A DNA stretch of 64,000 nt from Xiphias gladius (lineage: Eukaryota > Chordata > Actinopteri > Istiophoriformes > Xiphiidae): positions 20,559,448 through 20,623,447 of the forward strand of contig NC_053403.1 of assembly GCF_016859285.1 (NCBI RefSeq), read 5' to 3'. The position numbers and the translations under genes were made by a program. This document shows positions 12,870 through 24,954 of the stretch, one piece after another (position 1 is the stretch's first letter; each line of letters starts with the position of its first letter). The notes under the pieces were generated by a model. It ran no database searches. It worked only from the letters and a program-made list of their open reading frames with translations, and was not told the DNA's origin.

Positions 12870-14985
12870 ATCACATATATACAGTATAAAGATTAACACA
12901 TCATGCAACACTAGACCTTTTTGAATTCTTTATTGCAGACACACTCAAAGTCCAGTAAAAGTAGAAACCACAACCTAGATAAACTTCAGCAACATCACTT
13001 TTATATTCAGTAGAATAACCTTGACATGTTTTGTTTAATTTTAGTGTCCTCTGTGAGTGAGCTCTAAAAGTCATTTTCTCACACTATATGGGGGGGGCGC
13101 CAGATGGGGAGGGTTAAACAAGAGAAACGGACACAGAGAGACAGACTAAAAGTAAGAGAAGAGTGAGGGTGCATCAGTCCAGTACCCATTTGCGTTTAAC
13201 CCTGAACCTAAACCAGAAGTTCAAAACCGTATCCCACATATGGTTACAATAAGTGGATTAAAACAATATATTTGCACAATTTCTCCATTTATAAGTCTCC
13301 ACTTGGTACATAATGTTTAGCATTTGTCTGCAGCAATTACACAGATCTTGCTGTGGCTGCTTTGTTGTTGTGTTGCTCTCCCATGGGAGAAAAAAACTAA
13401 GCTTTACTCTTGTTTGAAACTAAGTAGTCTTTATTATCTGTGCTCTTCTTACTTTGTCCATTTTGGAGTTTTTTTTAGTGCAACAGCCCCTCATTTGAAC
13501 TTCCAATCTAAGGCTGGAACTCCTAGGAAAACATTAGTCTGAACTCAGATCAACAGCTAGATCTTGGCTGAATAACAGCCTGTTCTGACATTTATGATGT
13601 GCACTACTTACAAAAGACAGAGTGCTTATTTGTGCTTTGTGTGTTGTGCAGATAAATGGAGATGGAAGGTCAAATGTTTGGGTGCTGAAGAAAAAAGAGT
13701 TTTTTCCCCGTCTCCTAGTTTTGCATTTACTCTTCAGTGTGCATTGCCTGACACAAGATGAGGGTGGCAAAGACTTGGAGCTTGTTCCTAAACAGCTTGT
13801 ATAAAGATATACAAGATAATGCCATACAATATAATTTTACAAAAAAGTCACCAAAGTGAATTCATCTGGCATAATCCCATTTTCAAATGTCAAAATGTAA
13901 TACTGAAGTGATCCAAAACCCCTGGCCTTGTTTCCAAACTCCCTAGAAGGGAATGTCCAGCCATGAGAATTTAGGGTCTTCTGAGGCCAAACTTGTGCTT
14001 GACTACACTGGGACAAACCTGACCACTCAACTAATTCCCTCATGTACCAGAGGGCTAGGCTGCAGTAGCGACAGGAGCTTTAATGAGAGTAAGAGTTAAA
14101 AAAGTAAAAGACTTGAGTGAAGATATCTGTCCTTTTTGTGGGAGTGTGTTTGTAGTATGTGATTGAGAGAAAGAATGAAAAAGGGAGAGGAAAATATGTT
14201 TAAATGTTTTGGCTCTTTCTATGTTTAAATGTGTTGGTTCTTTTCTACGCTCACATGTATTGATCTGGTAAGGCATGTTTGAGTTCACCCTCACGTAAAA
14301 CTGGCCCAGGTGGGTTGTTTAGCTGAAACAGATAAAGCCACTTGAATATGCACACTGATGATTAGTAGACAAGTTGGTTATTGGCCCTCAGAGAACTGTC
14401 AATAAGACCTTTCTATGCTCCCCACCCTCCTCCTCTACCTTCCTTCCTGCTAATTTTCCCTCAAAGGGAGACGCCCAGGGCTTTGGGTAGTGAGGTATAA
14501 ATTGCTGTTATTGCTTGTGCCTCAAATTGCAACAACTTATTTTTTATTTGAGCTAGAACTTTCCCAGCTCCTCCCTGTGTTTTGATATGCATGAGCTCAA
14601 CAAAACCCATTTCAGTTTTAAAAATCATAAACACCAGTCTGGAATTCTTAATTGAAAGTAAGGTTCTCATACAGCAGTAGTAAGGAGAACCCTATGATTT
14701 TTCCCTCTCACACCTCCACCTAAATGGTAACACCAGAGGTGATCACAGCCCACACATGCCAGCATACAAAGCCCAGCATTCACACACTGGTCCACCATCC
14801 TTGACGCCCACAGCTCTGACAGCATACAGAAAGCAGCAGCCAACCGGATGGAGAGAAACGTAGAGCTGATATTTAATGGAAAGGAAAAACATGAATAGTA
14901 CTGAATGAATAGCACCCTAAGACACCATTCTTAACATTGAATTCTGAAGGCCTAGTGTTTGAGAACAACACACTACTGTTTCAAG
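12870..14985. other. intergenic, no gene seen
   Basis: Several short open frames on both strands show no recognisable domains. A G-run (about 8 G) lies near 13,090. Confidence 0.45.
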
Positions 14986-14989
14986 ATTG

Positions 14990-15870
14990 ACCACTTTTAA
15001 TTATCAGGAAAGCAAAGTGGTAACTGCTGTTCCATTACATGCCCTGTCAGCTTCCTTCAGGGGAAGTTTCCAGGATATCAAAAAAGCTGTCCTGGATCGA
15101 ATGGACTGCTCCCCCGAGGACCCCCAACACCGGTTCCGACCCTCCCTTCTCCTATGTCCAGTAGCTGAGGGACGGAGGATCCTTGTGGTTGCAGCAGGTG
15201 GAGTCCAATGGCGAGAGGCAAACGTTGAAGCAGGTGGTGATCAAGCAGTTTGTCGAGGGGATCCTGGCTTGGACCATGACTGGGTTGGATGCCATCGACC
15301 TGCGGACCTGGGGGCAGTGGTAGTGCTCGCCAAGAATCACCTCACCAGCCATTCTAGAGCCAAGGAGTCCAGTATCCCCCCAACCAACCCCAGCACCCCC
15401 TAACTCTGTCTACATATCAGTCCAATTCACCAGTTCACCCCACTCTTTGTCCCTGTGTTAAATGTCCTTCTGTTCCCTATCCTCTTCAGGTTCCAGCAAC
15501 TATGAGCACTGTTTCCAACCCACTGGGGGCTCCTCAAACTTCAGACCAGGAGTGTTGGAGTTGCGGGCAGCCCGAGCATTTCCACAGTGAGTGTCCGCTC
15601 ATCGAGGCTGGCGAAGTGGTCCGGGTTGCCAGCCTGCCAACACCCTCCCCCGGTTCAGAAGGGACACACAGTGTTCCAGTAACACTGTATGGTTGATTTG
15701 GGTTTTGAGCAGTCTATAATCCACCAGAACCTGGTTTGCCTGAGGGCTTTGGTAGAGACATCCTGGGTAAAAATTAGGTTTGTGCACAGGGATGCTCACA
15801 GATACCCTGTTGTGTCAGTGGAAATTAAGTACAGGGACAGAACACAGTATTAAGGCTGTGGTGAGCTGGG
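14990..15870 (+). pseudogene. Ty3/gypsy-type gag-protease remnant with SCAN-like domain and CCHC knuckle
   Basis: A first open segment reads ALSASFRGSFQDIKKAVLDR and then SPEDPQHRFR, matching the start of the SCAN-like capsid region of Gmr1-type retrotransposon gag. After frameshifts it continues as DWVGCHRPADLGAVVVLAKN, the usual SCAN C-terminal helix pattern. At 15,550-15,600 there is a zinc knuckle, CWSCGQPEHFHSEC, fitting C-X2-C-X4-H-X4-C. Beyond a stop at about 15,695 the sequence still reads like the protease region (HQNLVCLRALVETSWVKIR in another frame). LTRs, reverse transcriptase and integrase are absent nearby. It is a decayed fragment with no evidence of being a domesticated host gene, although host SCAN proteins are thought to descend from such gags. 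Confidence 0.65.
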
Positions 15871-15879
15871 GGGAGCTGT

Positions 15880-16970
15880 GGGTTGCTGTTGGTTTAGTGT
15901 GTATACGTGCTACAGAAGTCGTGGGAAACTAACTAAAGAGATGATTTACATTATTACATTATTATCTTTCAAATTCAATAAAAATAAAGAAACTCAAGAC
16001 AAGTACATAGCATGGCTAATTATCTAGTGGACTATTATAAGGATGATGTTGAGTCTTGTCACTTTAATGGTCGAATTTGAACACATGTACACAGACAAGA
16101 AGCTAAATCTCACTAACAAAAGACAAAGTATGGAGGTAGAAGCAATGGCAATGGCGGATCGTCCTGCGGAAAAATATAACCCCATACTTTGTTTTTATTC
16201 TTTTTATAGAAATAAGAAGAGAGCAAACAATTGTTGACAAGGAGTAGTAGTGCTAGTCAGTGACAACAGGTCATTGACCTTGTCTTTATTTTCTCTGTAC
16301 TGGACAGGCTTTTCTGGACTAGTATTTTTGTTTTCAGAATTATACATCATTTCATTCAATTAAGAGTTGATAAAGAAGGAAATAAAGCTGAGTTTGCCAG
16401 CAGCTAGAGCAGTTTATACTCATACAGAGGAGGTTAAATAAGAGTGGAGAGTGCAACACACCTAAAAAAGCAACAATAACTTCCACCATTTTGAACTGTC
16501 CAGCTCTCTGATCCCTGAAAGGTTAGCATTATCAAGACAGCTTGCTGTTGGTCTAAGATACAAATTTGCAGATCAATGTACACCAAGACTGAACTTGATA
16601 CAAATAATTTGGAAATTTTCCTTTGCCCCCACTAGTGAATCCACAAATTGAGGAATTTGAAATGATTTTGATCTATTAACTTATCTCTGAGAACTGTCAG
16701 GCAGAATTGTTGGACTAATCAAGGACTGTGCTAACAATCACAACCTCTGAATCACCAAACACAAGATGCATCTCAAATAAATGTGTCTGATCGGGTTTGA
16801 GTGAAGGAATAAAAATGGCTCAGTGGTTCAAACCATTGTAGATTTTACTTCAAACGATTCATTAGTGCAATGTACTGATACTGATATATCTACTTTTCCA
16901 TCTATGCCAAGTGCAACAACGTTTTTGTGATTTTAGAGTTTTTCTGAATTTCTGGTGTTTCCACTCTGGT
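15880..16970. other. intergenic, no gene seen
   Basis: AT-rich sequence without recognisable exons or repeats. Confidence 0.45.
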
Positions 16971-16974
16971 ATTT

Positions 16975-18345
16975 TTATTGCACAAATTGAAAATGCACAT
17001 GAAACAGGTGGAGGGAAACGAACTTACTGACATATTATCAACTTAAAAATGTGACGACTGTGTTAGCATACAGTTGCTTATTTACACATGCTCCGACACT
17101 GAGCAACATTAGCATCCATCTGGAGTTGTGTTTTCTGGCCATGTGATGAATGTAAGTCCTACATTCACTTTCCCCGTAGCTCTCCTTTGGTCTTCACCAA
17201 CTCCTGAGAAAAATTTCTGGCTCTTTGGATGCTAAATGCTCCACAATGTTCACCAGCTAGCTGCTAACTTTGTCTGTCTGCTGTTTGGTGCAAGGCGGGT
17301 AGTGTATAGTGGGTTTTGGGCTTGGGCAATATCACGATATTAAGGTATACCATGGTATTTAGAAATCCCAAAGCTCCAATTTTCAATATCATGAAAAACA
17401 ACTCCCCCTTTTCTATCAAACTGAAACAGAGATGCTCTATTGATGTGATGTATTGTAGTGCACAACAATTGCCACCAGAAGCCAATCATGTAGGCAACTA
17501 GCAGAACAGGCAGGCAGCTGAGCTTAGAAAAATGGGGAAACAGGACTCCCTGTTTGGGAATACATGTATCCTATGATACAAGGGAGCCCGTCAACACGGA
17601 TGAAGCTGTGTGCACTATTTGCTACAAGAAAGTTGTGGTGACAGCAGGTAACACATCAAACCACCATTGTCCAGAGTGGCCCACAAACACCACTGCATCT
17701 GAGAACACACTTGCCCCGCAATTCTCCCAACTAAAGATAGACAAAGTAAATATACTTGTCTTCTCGCAAAAAATCTGAATGATTATGTTTGCTAGACCCA
17801 TATGCCTAAATGCACTATAACGAAGGATGATCCATAACTTTTGGGCTGGTTGATATGTGTAGGATGAATATCTATTTCGGCTGAATTATTCAGCCTTTTT
17901 ATTTTTATAGGCCTATTTTTCCGTCTTGTTCAGACAAACCCCAACAATTGTCTTTTACAGACCTAGCTTAAATTATTTCTATTCGACCTGCTGTTTGCAC
18001 TTTGAAGACAGTAGCATAGGGCTAAGCACTCAGCCAACAAGCCTACTACTTTGATAAAGATTACCTTTAAGTGAATATGATTTTCATGATTATTTTATGA
18101 TTTTTTTGAAAACAGCTGTCTACTAGTGCTGAAAATGACAGTGATGAGAGTGCTCAGACTAAGTCAAAATGGCTGTAAAACCAAAACAATGAGCTAAAAG
18201 ATGCCAAAACACTCCATAGAGCTGAGGGGATCTACTGAGTTGGGTGATAATTCTGTGTGTTTGTCACTGTGAGTGACTTGAGTGGTCATTAGATCAGTTG
18301 TTAATATAAAAATATTGATTAGACCAGCTTTAAATAGCTACGTTT
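16975..18345. repeat. dispersed repeat family A, copy 2, split by a hAT-like insertion
   Basis: The left part (about 16,975-17,318) has 'ttagcatacagttgctta', 'gagcaacattagcatcca', 'accaactcctgag', 'tgctaaatgctccac' and 'agctagctgctaactttg'. The right part (about 18,095-18,345) has 'gaaaacagctgtcta', 'gtaaaaccaaaacaatgagc' and 'gatcagttgttaatata'. In other copies these parts are closer together. The intervening 0.78 kb is the hAT-like element listed separately. Confidence 0.6.
17320..18095 (+). mobile_element. hAT-like DNA transposon fragment with BED-type zinc finger
   Basis: The left end, 'gggcttgggcaatatcacga', resembles hAT-type ends of fish genomes. At 17,554-17,680 the plus strand reads EPVNTDEAVCTICYKKVVVT followed by AGNTSN and HHCPEW. 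This is the BED-finger pattern (paired Cys, then His/Cys after an 'NTSNL'-like loop) found at the N-terminus of hAT/ZBED transposases. No catalytic domain follows, so it is an internally deleted or truncated copy. It lies inside a family A repeat and so is younger than that repeat. Confidence 0.55.
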
Positions 18346-18349
18346 TCAA

Positions 18350-19840
18350 TTTTTTGTTAACGTGCCCCATTCCCTGGTTTTCATTTTTGGCAGCTACCCG
18401 TTAGCTATTTAAACCTCCATCCACAGGAGTGTCATTACCTGTGAGTAACTCATTACCACTTTCTCTGAAAAAATCCAACGTACCGCTTTATCTATTTGAA
18501 GTACATATACCTGCAGGTATGCAACAGCAACCCAGCTATCACAAAGGACACCTCATGCTGTTTTTTTCTGTGTGGGTCACTATGTTATGTCTACAGTTTG
18601 TCTTTTTAACAAGTATCTATCTACAACTGTGGGCAATTTTACTACTGTGCAGTGTCTCCAATCATTTAGTTATCATAACTCTGAAAAGACTCATTTACAA
18701 ACTGACTATAATGTTTAACACCTGTATGTGGTGCTACTGTCAGACTGCTTGTCATTGTCTTCAGGAGGGTGTTCTCTGTAGATGAGCCATGGATTCCAGC
18801 TCAGTCTTCATCCAAATCCTTAGCTGCTGTGAACAGTTTCACTGACTTACATCGTGATCACAGCCAGGAAGACATGGAGGGGCACAGATGGAAACTTGAT
18901 ATGTCAGGTGATGGCTAAACTAGACAGACAGTGATAAGATCAGTAATAATTATGAAAGAGCCTGTGTTAGGGATACTGGAATTAAAAAGAGACATAAGGA
19001 GAAAACTATCACTGAAAGAAACCTATGATAAGTGAGTGCAATGCTTACATCCACCCCATTGATTCTGATCAGTGAGGACCATCAAGGATATTTGTATTAC
19101 TTCCCAAACTAACATTTTGATTGTAGGTCATAGCTCTATATTACAAAGTGAACGAAACAATATAAACACATACAGTAGATCACATTGTGAAACAAAACAA
19201 GTTAAAATTTAACTTTAAAACTTCGAGTGACAGAGATGCAGAACCTCTTCATTTCAGGACTCCAGCACAGTTTGGCCATTAAACTGTGTGACTGTAGCCT
19301 CAGTAGCTGCTTCTCCCTGCTGCGCTGAGAAGAGGAATCCCGCTGGTCAAGGATTACAAACTGGAGGCTGTTGGCTGCAGAGGTCAGCAGCAATAGTGAG
19401 GGGATGTCATTTACGTTTAGGCCCAAGAAAATGGAAGAAGACAGAGGTTAATTTGCCACACAGACACACAACAGTCTTAATAGTGCCAAAAAAGCATAAT
19501 TTACCAATACCTGAAGTAACAGACCTGACAGACAATGTAACACACACTTTAATATACCAATCTAGTACACACACGCCAAAACATTTTGCATTGTACCCTT
19601 GCCAGTAAAAAAAACCCCAGAGCTTGAAGGATACTCCCTGTAGTAGAATATAATAATTTCACACTTCCTCTGAGCTGCCATGGTGACAGTTTGAAAAATT
19701 GTCTTATTATTAACTCTTATTCACATTTTTTTGGCAATGGTCACTTGATAGTTATGGACAATGTAAACCTTGAATTTAAAATAAGTCACGTTTTCAGACT
19801 CTAAGAACAGAACCCTTTTTTTTTAGTTACCATTTGCCAC
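18350..19840. other. intergenic, no gene seen
   Basis: An open frame at 18,429-18,785 is hydrophobic but has no start context, splice sites or recognisable domain. No repeat was identified with confidence. Confidence 0.4.
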
Positions 19841-19845
19841 ATGTA

Positions 19846-21411
19846 CAGCTAGGTGCAAGTATTTGGACAGTGACACAATTTTCGTAATTTGGCCACTGTA
19901 CACCGCCACAATGGATTTTAAAGGAAGCCATCAAGATGTGATTGAAGTGTAGACATTCCCATTTAATTCAGGGGATTTAACAAAAACGTGACATAAACGA
20001 TTTAGGAATTATAGCCATTTTTATACATAGTCTCTCATTTTCACAGGCTCAAAAGTAATTGTACAAAGCAACATAATTATAATTATAAGGACCATTTTTA
20101 ATACTTGAATGAAAATCCTTTACAGTCAATGACTGCCTAAAGTCTGGAGCTCATGGACATCTCCAAATGCTGAGTTTCCTCCCTTGAGATGCTTGCCACC
20201 TTCAGTTGCTGCTTGTTTGTGGGTCTTTCTGCCTTCAGTTTTGTCGTCAGTAAGTGAAAAGCATGCTCAATTGGGCTGAGGTAGGATAACTGACTTGGAC
20301 ATTCAAGAATAATCCAATTCTTTCCCTTTAGAAGCTCTTGGGTTGCTTTCATAGAATGTTTCAGGTCATTATCCATCTGTGCTGTGAAGCACCGTCCTAT
20401 CATTTTTGCAGCATTTGGCTGAATCTTAGCAGATAGTATAGCCTTATACACTTTCAGAGTTCCTCTTGCTACTTCTATCAGCAGCCACATCATCAATAAA
20501 CACCAGTGACCCAGTTCCACTGGCAGCCATACATGCCCATGCCATAACACTGCCTCCACCATTTGTAGGCATATGATGTGGTATGCTTTGGATCATGGGC
20601 CGTTCCTTTCCTTCTCCATACTCTTCTCTTCCCATCATTCTGGTACAAGTTAATCTTGGTTTCGTCTATCCAAACAATCTTGTTCCAGAACTGGGCAGGC
20701 TTTTTTAGATATTTTCTGGCAAAAACTAGCCTGTTCTTGAGTGTTACCAGTGGTTTGCACCTTGTGGTGCATCTTGTGATGTAGACTTTGACAATGATAC
20801 GCCTGCCTCTTCAAGAGTGTTCTTTACCTGGCTAGATGTTGGTAGGGTTTTCTTCACCAAGGAAAGAATTCTGTGAACACCCACTTTAGTTGTCCTCTTT
20901 GGTGTTCCAGCCTTTTGGTGTTGCTGAGCTCGCCAGTGCATTCCTTGTTTTTAATAATGTACCAAATTGTTGATTTGGCCACTCCTAAAGTTTCTGGCAT
21001 CTCTCTGATAGGTTTTGTTTTTTTTAGACTAATGATGGCCTCCTTCATTTGCATCAACACCTCTTTGGACCGCATATTGACAGTTCCTCCGAACAGCTAC
21101 CAAATGCAAATTCAACACTTGGAATCAGCTACAGACCTTTATCTTCTTAATTTGGCATTAAATAACGAAGGAAAAGGACACAACTGGCCATGAAACAAAT
21201 CAATTGTCAGTTGTCCAATTACTTTTGAGCCTCTGAAAATGAGGGACTATGCATAAAAATGGCTGTAATTCCTAAATGGGTAATGCAATATTTTTGTTAA
21301 ACCCCTTGAATTAAAGCTGAAAGTCTACACTTCAATCACATCTTGAGTCGTTCGTTTCAATCCACCGTGGTGGTTTATAGAGGCAAAATTATATACTTAT
21401 GCACCTAACTG
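19846..21411 (-). mobile_element. Tc1/mariner transposon, both ends present, transposase broken
   Basis: The 1,566-bp element is flanked by TA at 19,844-19,845 and 21,412-21,413, as expected for Tc1/mariner insertion. Imperfect terminal inverted repeats extend about 200 bp (outer 'cagctaggtgcaagtattt' against the inverse of 'cttatgcacctaactg'; inner 'cattttcacaggctcaaaag' against 'cttttgagcctctgaaaatg'). The transposase is on the minus strand. It starts near 21,075 with a helix-turn-helix region (KPIREMPETLGVAKSTIWYI). The DDE blocks are visible in different frames: IVWIDETKINLY near 20,660, QMDNDLKH near 20,385, and SPIEHAFHLL near 20,260. Frameshifts separate them, so this copy cannot make an active enzyme. 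Confidence 0.85.
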
Positions 21412-21474
21412 TAGTTCAGGCTTCCACAACAATAAACTAGTATAGACATTATTAAAAGGTTCTTTTTCTGGTAT

Positions 21475-21620
21475 GCCGACTTCACCTAAAGGTTAAAGTG
21501 CATACCACATAAGTACAGCATCCCTGGTTTGATTCTGGCTGGATACTGCTCTCTCTCTCTGTCTCTTTCCATGTTTCCTGTTTCTCTATATACTGTCAAA
21601 TGAAGGCTTGAAAAAAATGT
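21475..21620 (+). mobile_element. tRNA-derived SINE, copy 1
   Basis: A tRNA-like head with 'ggttaaagtgcataccacat' and a B-box-like 'ggtttgattct' at 21,526-21,536 is followed by a CT-rich body ('tttccatgtttcctgtttctc') and an A-rich end. The same order of blocks occurs at 47.86-48.0 kb, which shows that this is a dispersed family. It lies just outside the Tc1 element. Confidence 0.6.
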
Positions 21621-21624
21621 ATGA

Positions 21625-22315
21625 AAACAGCTTAATTTCTTTTCATTTTGAACATCATTGTGTAATTCAATATGGAGCAACACTATATATCGGGACAGAG
21701 GGGCATGACATTATGTCTCTTGCTGGATTTGAAGACATCCGAAATGGTGTGCACCTCAGGCCAGACTGGATGACAGGTCAATTTCTAACATATAGTTGGA
21801 TAGTGAGAAATACATATGTTAAAAATCAAATCATGATGAGTTCATCTGTAGATAACGTACTGTAAAGCAAAGTTGTTTTCCCTATCTTATACTGTAAATG
21901 TACTTGAGGGGACTTCCTGCCATGCATGTAACAGCTTCTTAAAAACATAATTCATGTGTTTTATATCCAAACAATTGCACTGTGGTCCAAAAAGTTTAAG
22001 GTTTTACTCATTATCCCTTAATGTGAACTTTTCTTACATTATTATTCCCTAATTGTGCTTAATGCTCAATCAGTTGTGTGCTTTAGGCTAATATCAACAT
22101 CTCAAAGCAGTGAAAGATGAACAAAATATTGGCCTTTGTGAGGCAGCTGTGTGGCTATGACACACTTGGTTTACACTGTATAAGTAGTTTAAAGCAATAT
22201 GATTGATAATTTATGCTTTTCTGAAACTGCATGATCTAGCCCTGTTGACTTCCTTCTTCAAAGCTGTTTTGATACAGCAATTAGAGGGGAGCTAATCTTT
22301 AAGCACATTGCACTC
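21625..22315. other. intergenic, no gene seen
   Basis: No exon or recognised repeat. Confidence 0.45.
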
Positions 22316-22319
22316 GGTG

Positions 22320-22545
22320 AGATCACAGAGATGTCTGTAAAACTGTAACTGTAACTGTAATGTAACTGAATGACAATCAAGTGTCTATGGGCAAGCTATA
22401 GCAGCTCTGTGAAATTGCACATGGGTGCTTTAATCTAACATCAGCATGCTAACATACAACGACAATGTGAACATGCTGATGTTTGTATTTAATGTTTACT
22501 ATGCTCATATCTTGAGCTGAATTTATAGTTGTACGTTAAGGGGTT
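22320..22545. repeat. dispersed repeat family C, copy 3
   Basis: Contains 'cagcatgctaacata', 'gaacatgctgatgtttgta' and 'aatgtttactatgctcat', the reiterated words of the family also seen at 1-60 and 7.74-7.93 kb. A small 'actgtaactgtaa' tandem run lies at 22,340-22,370. Confidence 0.5.
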
Positions 22546-22549
22546 GTGC

Positions 22550-24425
22550 CCTATGGTTGTGCCATAGGTATGAAGCCTATCTATGGAGCAGCTGTAGCTA
22601 CTTTGTAGCTGACTTGCACCTACTCAAAAATGTACCTATGGATATACCACAAGAGAGACGCAAGAACTGTGATCGGTCAGTTTTGGCTGCTTGTGGCTGC
22701 CAGTTTTGGCTGCTTGTGTTTCCTCCTGCAAGTTTCCAATGTAGGTGGACATTGTTTCTAATAAAGATAACATTATGGAAATTGAAGGATGACTCACTAG
22801 TTGTGTCCCTTTCAGTAACACACGTCTAAAGGAAGACATCTCTGCTGCAAAACTTCCACTGAATGCGATCATCACTCTCTTATCAAAGTGAATGAAATAA
22901 CATAAAGACAGCAACTGCACGGGAGTAGTCTCTTATAATATCAAATTCTACAAACATGTCTATATTGTTTCATTCATTACAAAATGGACCAAAGTAGTTC
23001 ACTTGCCAACATTGCCAAAAAAAGCAAAAGTAATTAATCCAATGAAAAAGACATGATAGAGACAATAAAAAGACTATTCTAATCCCGTAAAAACCATAAT
23101 ATATATATCAAAATGATATTTTAACCTTGTATTATATATTATCTCTAATGCCGATTTCAGTTAGTGACTCTTGCAGCTGATCCTCACCTTGTTCATTCTT
23201 TCCTATAGTTGATTTTAGGTTACACTAAAGATATATAAAACTGTCAGTGGAGTTTCATGTCTGTACACTCATCCGTCTTTCACATTATACCAGGTGTATT
23301 AGTTTTACTGTAAAGCCTCATTCTTAGCACTCACACACACACAGTGTCCTGTCTGAAGTGTTGCTCCTGTCCTAATTGATTGCCCTATCTGAAACATTTA
23401 ACTGCCTGGTGAAAGGAGGCAACAAGTGAAAATCTAATTATCAGCCTTTTAAAAAAAAAAGCAGTGAGGCAGTAATGATAAGCCTCTGTGAAGTTCAAGG
23501 AAGAACAATTGGTATGTCTTTTAAGGTGATTCAAACCAGACCTGGGCCAAACAGCATTTGCCAATAACTTTCATTGTTTTTCTTGTGCTGCACAGAGAAC
23601 CAGATTGGAAGGCTTATCAGAACAATTCAGATTATATCGGGTAAATTATCAGTTATATTATTTTAAAATGCTTCTGGAACTTGCTGAATGCTCATACATG
23701 GCAAGCGCCATTATTGTGGATTGTAATATGACTAAAAATATCTGCAAACACTATCTACGCTCCATCTGTTTAACAACTTTCAAATCTGAAACAATTACTT
23801 GAACTTCCCAAGCTCTAAAATGCCATATAGCTTTACTGACACTCTAAAAAATATAGTTGAGGCATTATTTGGAAGGAAGACTAGTAAACAACCCCCCTCA
23901 TGCTTGCCATTCTCCCCCCATGCACATGGATACCCTGACCATTAGTTCAGGGTATCCATCCATCCCTCAACCATTAATTCATCTGTATCTGTCCTGCCTC
24001 AGCTTCCAACAGCCCTACTGCACTGAGCAGTACTGTCACAGTCTTTCATGCATGTCAGAGATGCATATTTTATGTTCCCCTATGCCCCCTGCAGGCCCTG
24101 CTGCTGTGATTTAGAGCAAGAGTAGATAGAAGACAGGAACATTAAGAACAGGATGCCCTGGGTGGAAGAATGCTTCCATTCTTCCTGCTTTTAAATGGTA
24201 CTGCTAAGGATACACCAGCCGGAACCTGTTAAGATCTGAGATGTTAAGAGAGACACACTGGGGGTTTTCACTGAAAAAGCCAAATGGGGTCATATTTTTT
24301 AATAGTACTCTTACTCCTCATGTTGAATGTTGAATGTACTCATGAAAGTAAAATGACTGAATGAATCCACAAAATGAAATATTTTGTATCGTGACCTTTT
24401 TACTCATTTATACCTAAATGTATTG
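22550..24425. other. intergenic, no gene seen
   Basis: A short tandem duplication of 'cagttttggctgcttgtg' lies near 22,678-22,720. The segment at about 22,800-22,960 may be an old repeat but no second copy is present here. No exon was found. Confidence 0.4.
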
Positions 24426-24429
24426 ATTA

Positions 24430-24478
24430 ATCGTCACTTGGGAGCAGCACAAAAACTGTAAACACAACATTAATCAGG
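24430..24478. repeat. fragment of dispersed repeat family A
   Basis: 'cgtcacttgggagcagcac' followed by 'aactgtaaacacaacatta' matches the first block of family A (compare 10,450 and 29,070). Only this block is present. Confidence 0.4.
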
Positions 24479-24954
24479 TTTCCATCTGAAGGTAGTGCAA
24501 ATTTAACCAAAGTTTGAGAAAATCTGCAAAAGAAAATATGAATTAAAGCGTGTCCACTACAGTTAGGTGAATATTAGGAATTACAGTCTCTTCATTGGTC
24601 CGTACAGATCTGAAGTTTTTGTCAGTGATTGATCAGTTTCATCGTCTCTTCAGTGGAAGATGAGCTTGAGTGACAAATAAGCTGTGACAACTCCTTTCAC
24701 ATCATATATTGTCATTTGTTCCTTTGCTAATATAAAATTATTGAGTAGGTCAACTTTAAATTGTGATATTTTTTAGGAAGGTAGTACCGAAACTGCAACA
24801 TTAAACAATAATAAGAAAGCAATGTATTAGGCTATGATTTTTGTATATCTCTCATGTAAGTAGTATTCAAACAGAAGTTGTTTTGCACGTGGCGCTTGTC
24901 CTGGTCTTGTTGATATTAAAACAAGAGAGGTTGATAATAAAACAAGAGAGGTTA

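Noticed and set aside
21475..21545. Functional tRNA gene
   Set aside because: Only the A/B-box-like head is present, with no cloverleaf pairing, and the same head plus body recurs elsewhere, as in a SINE.
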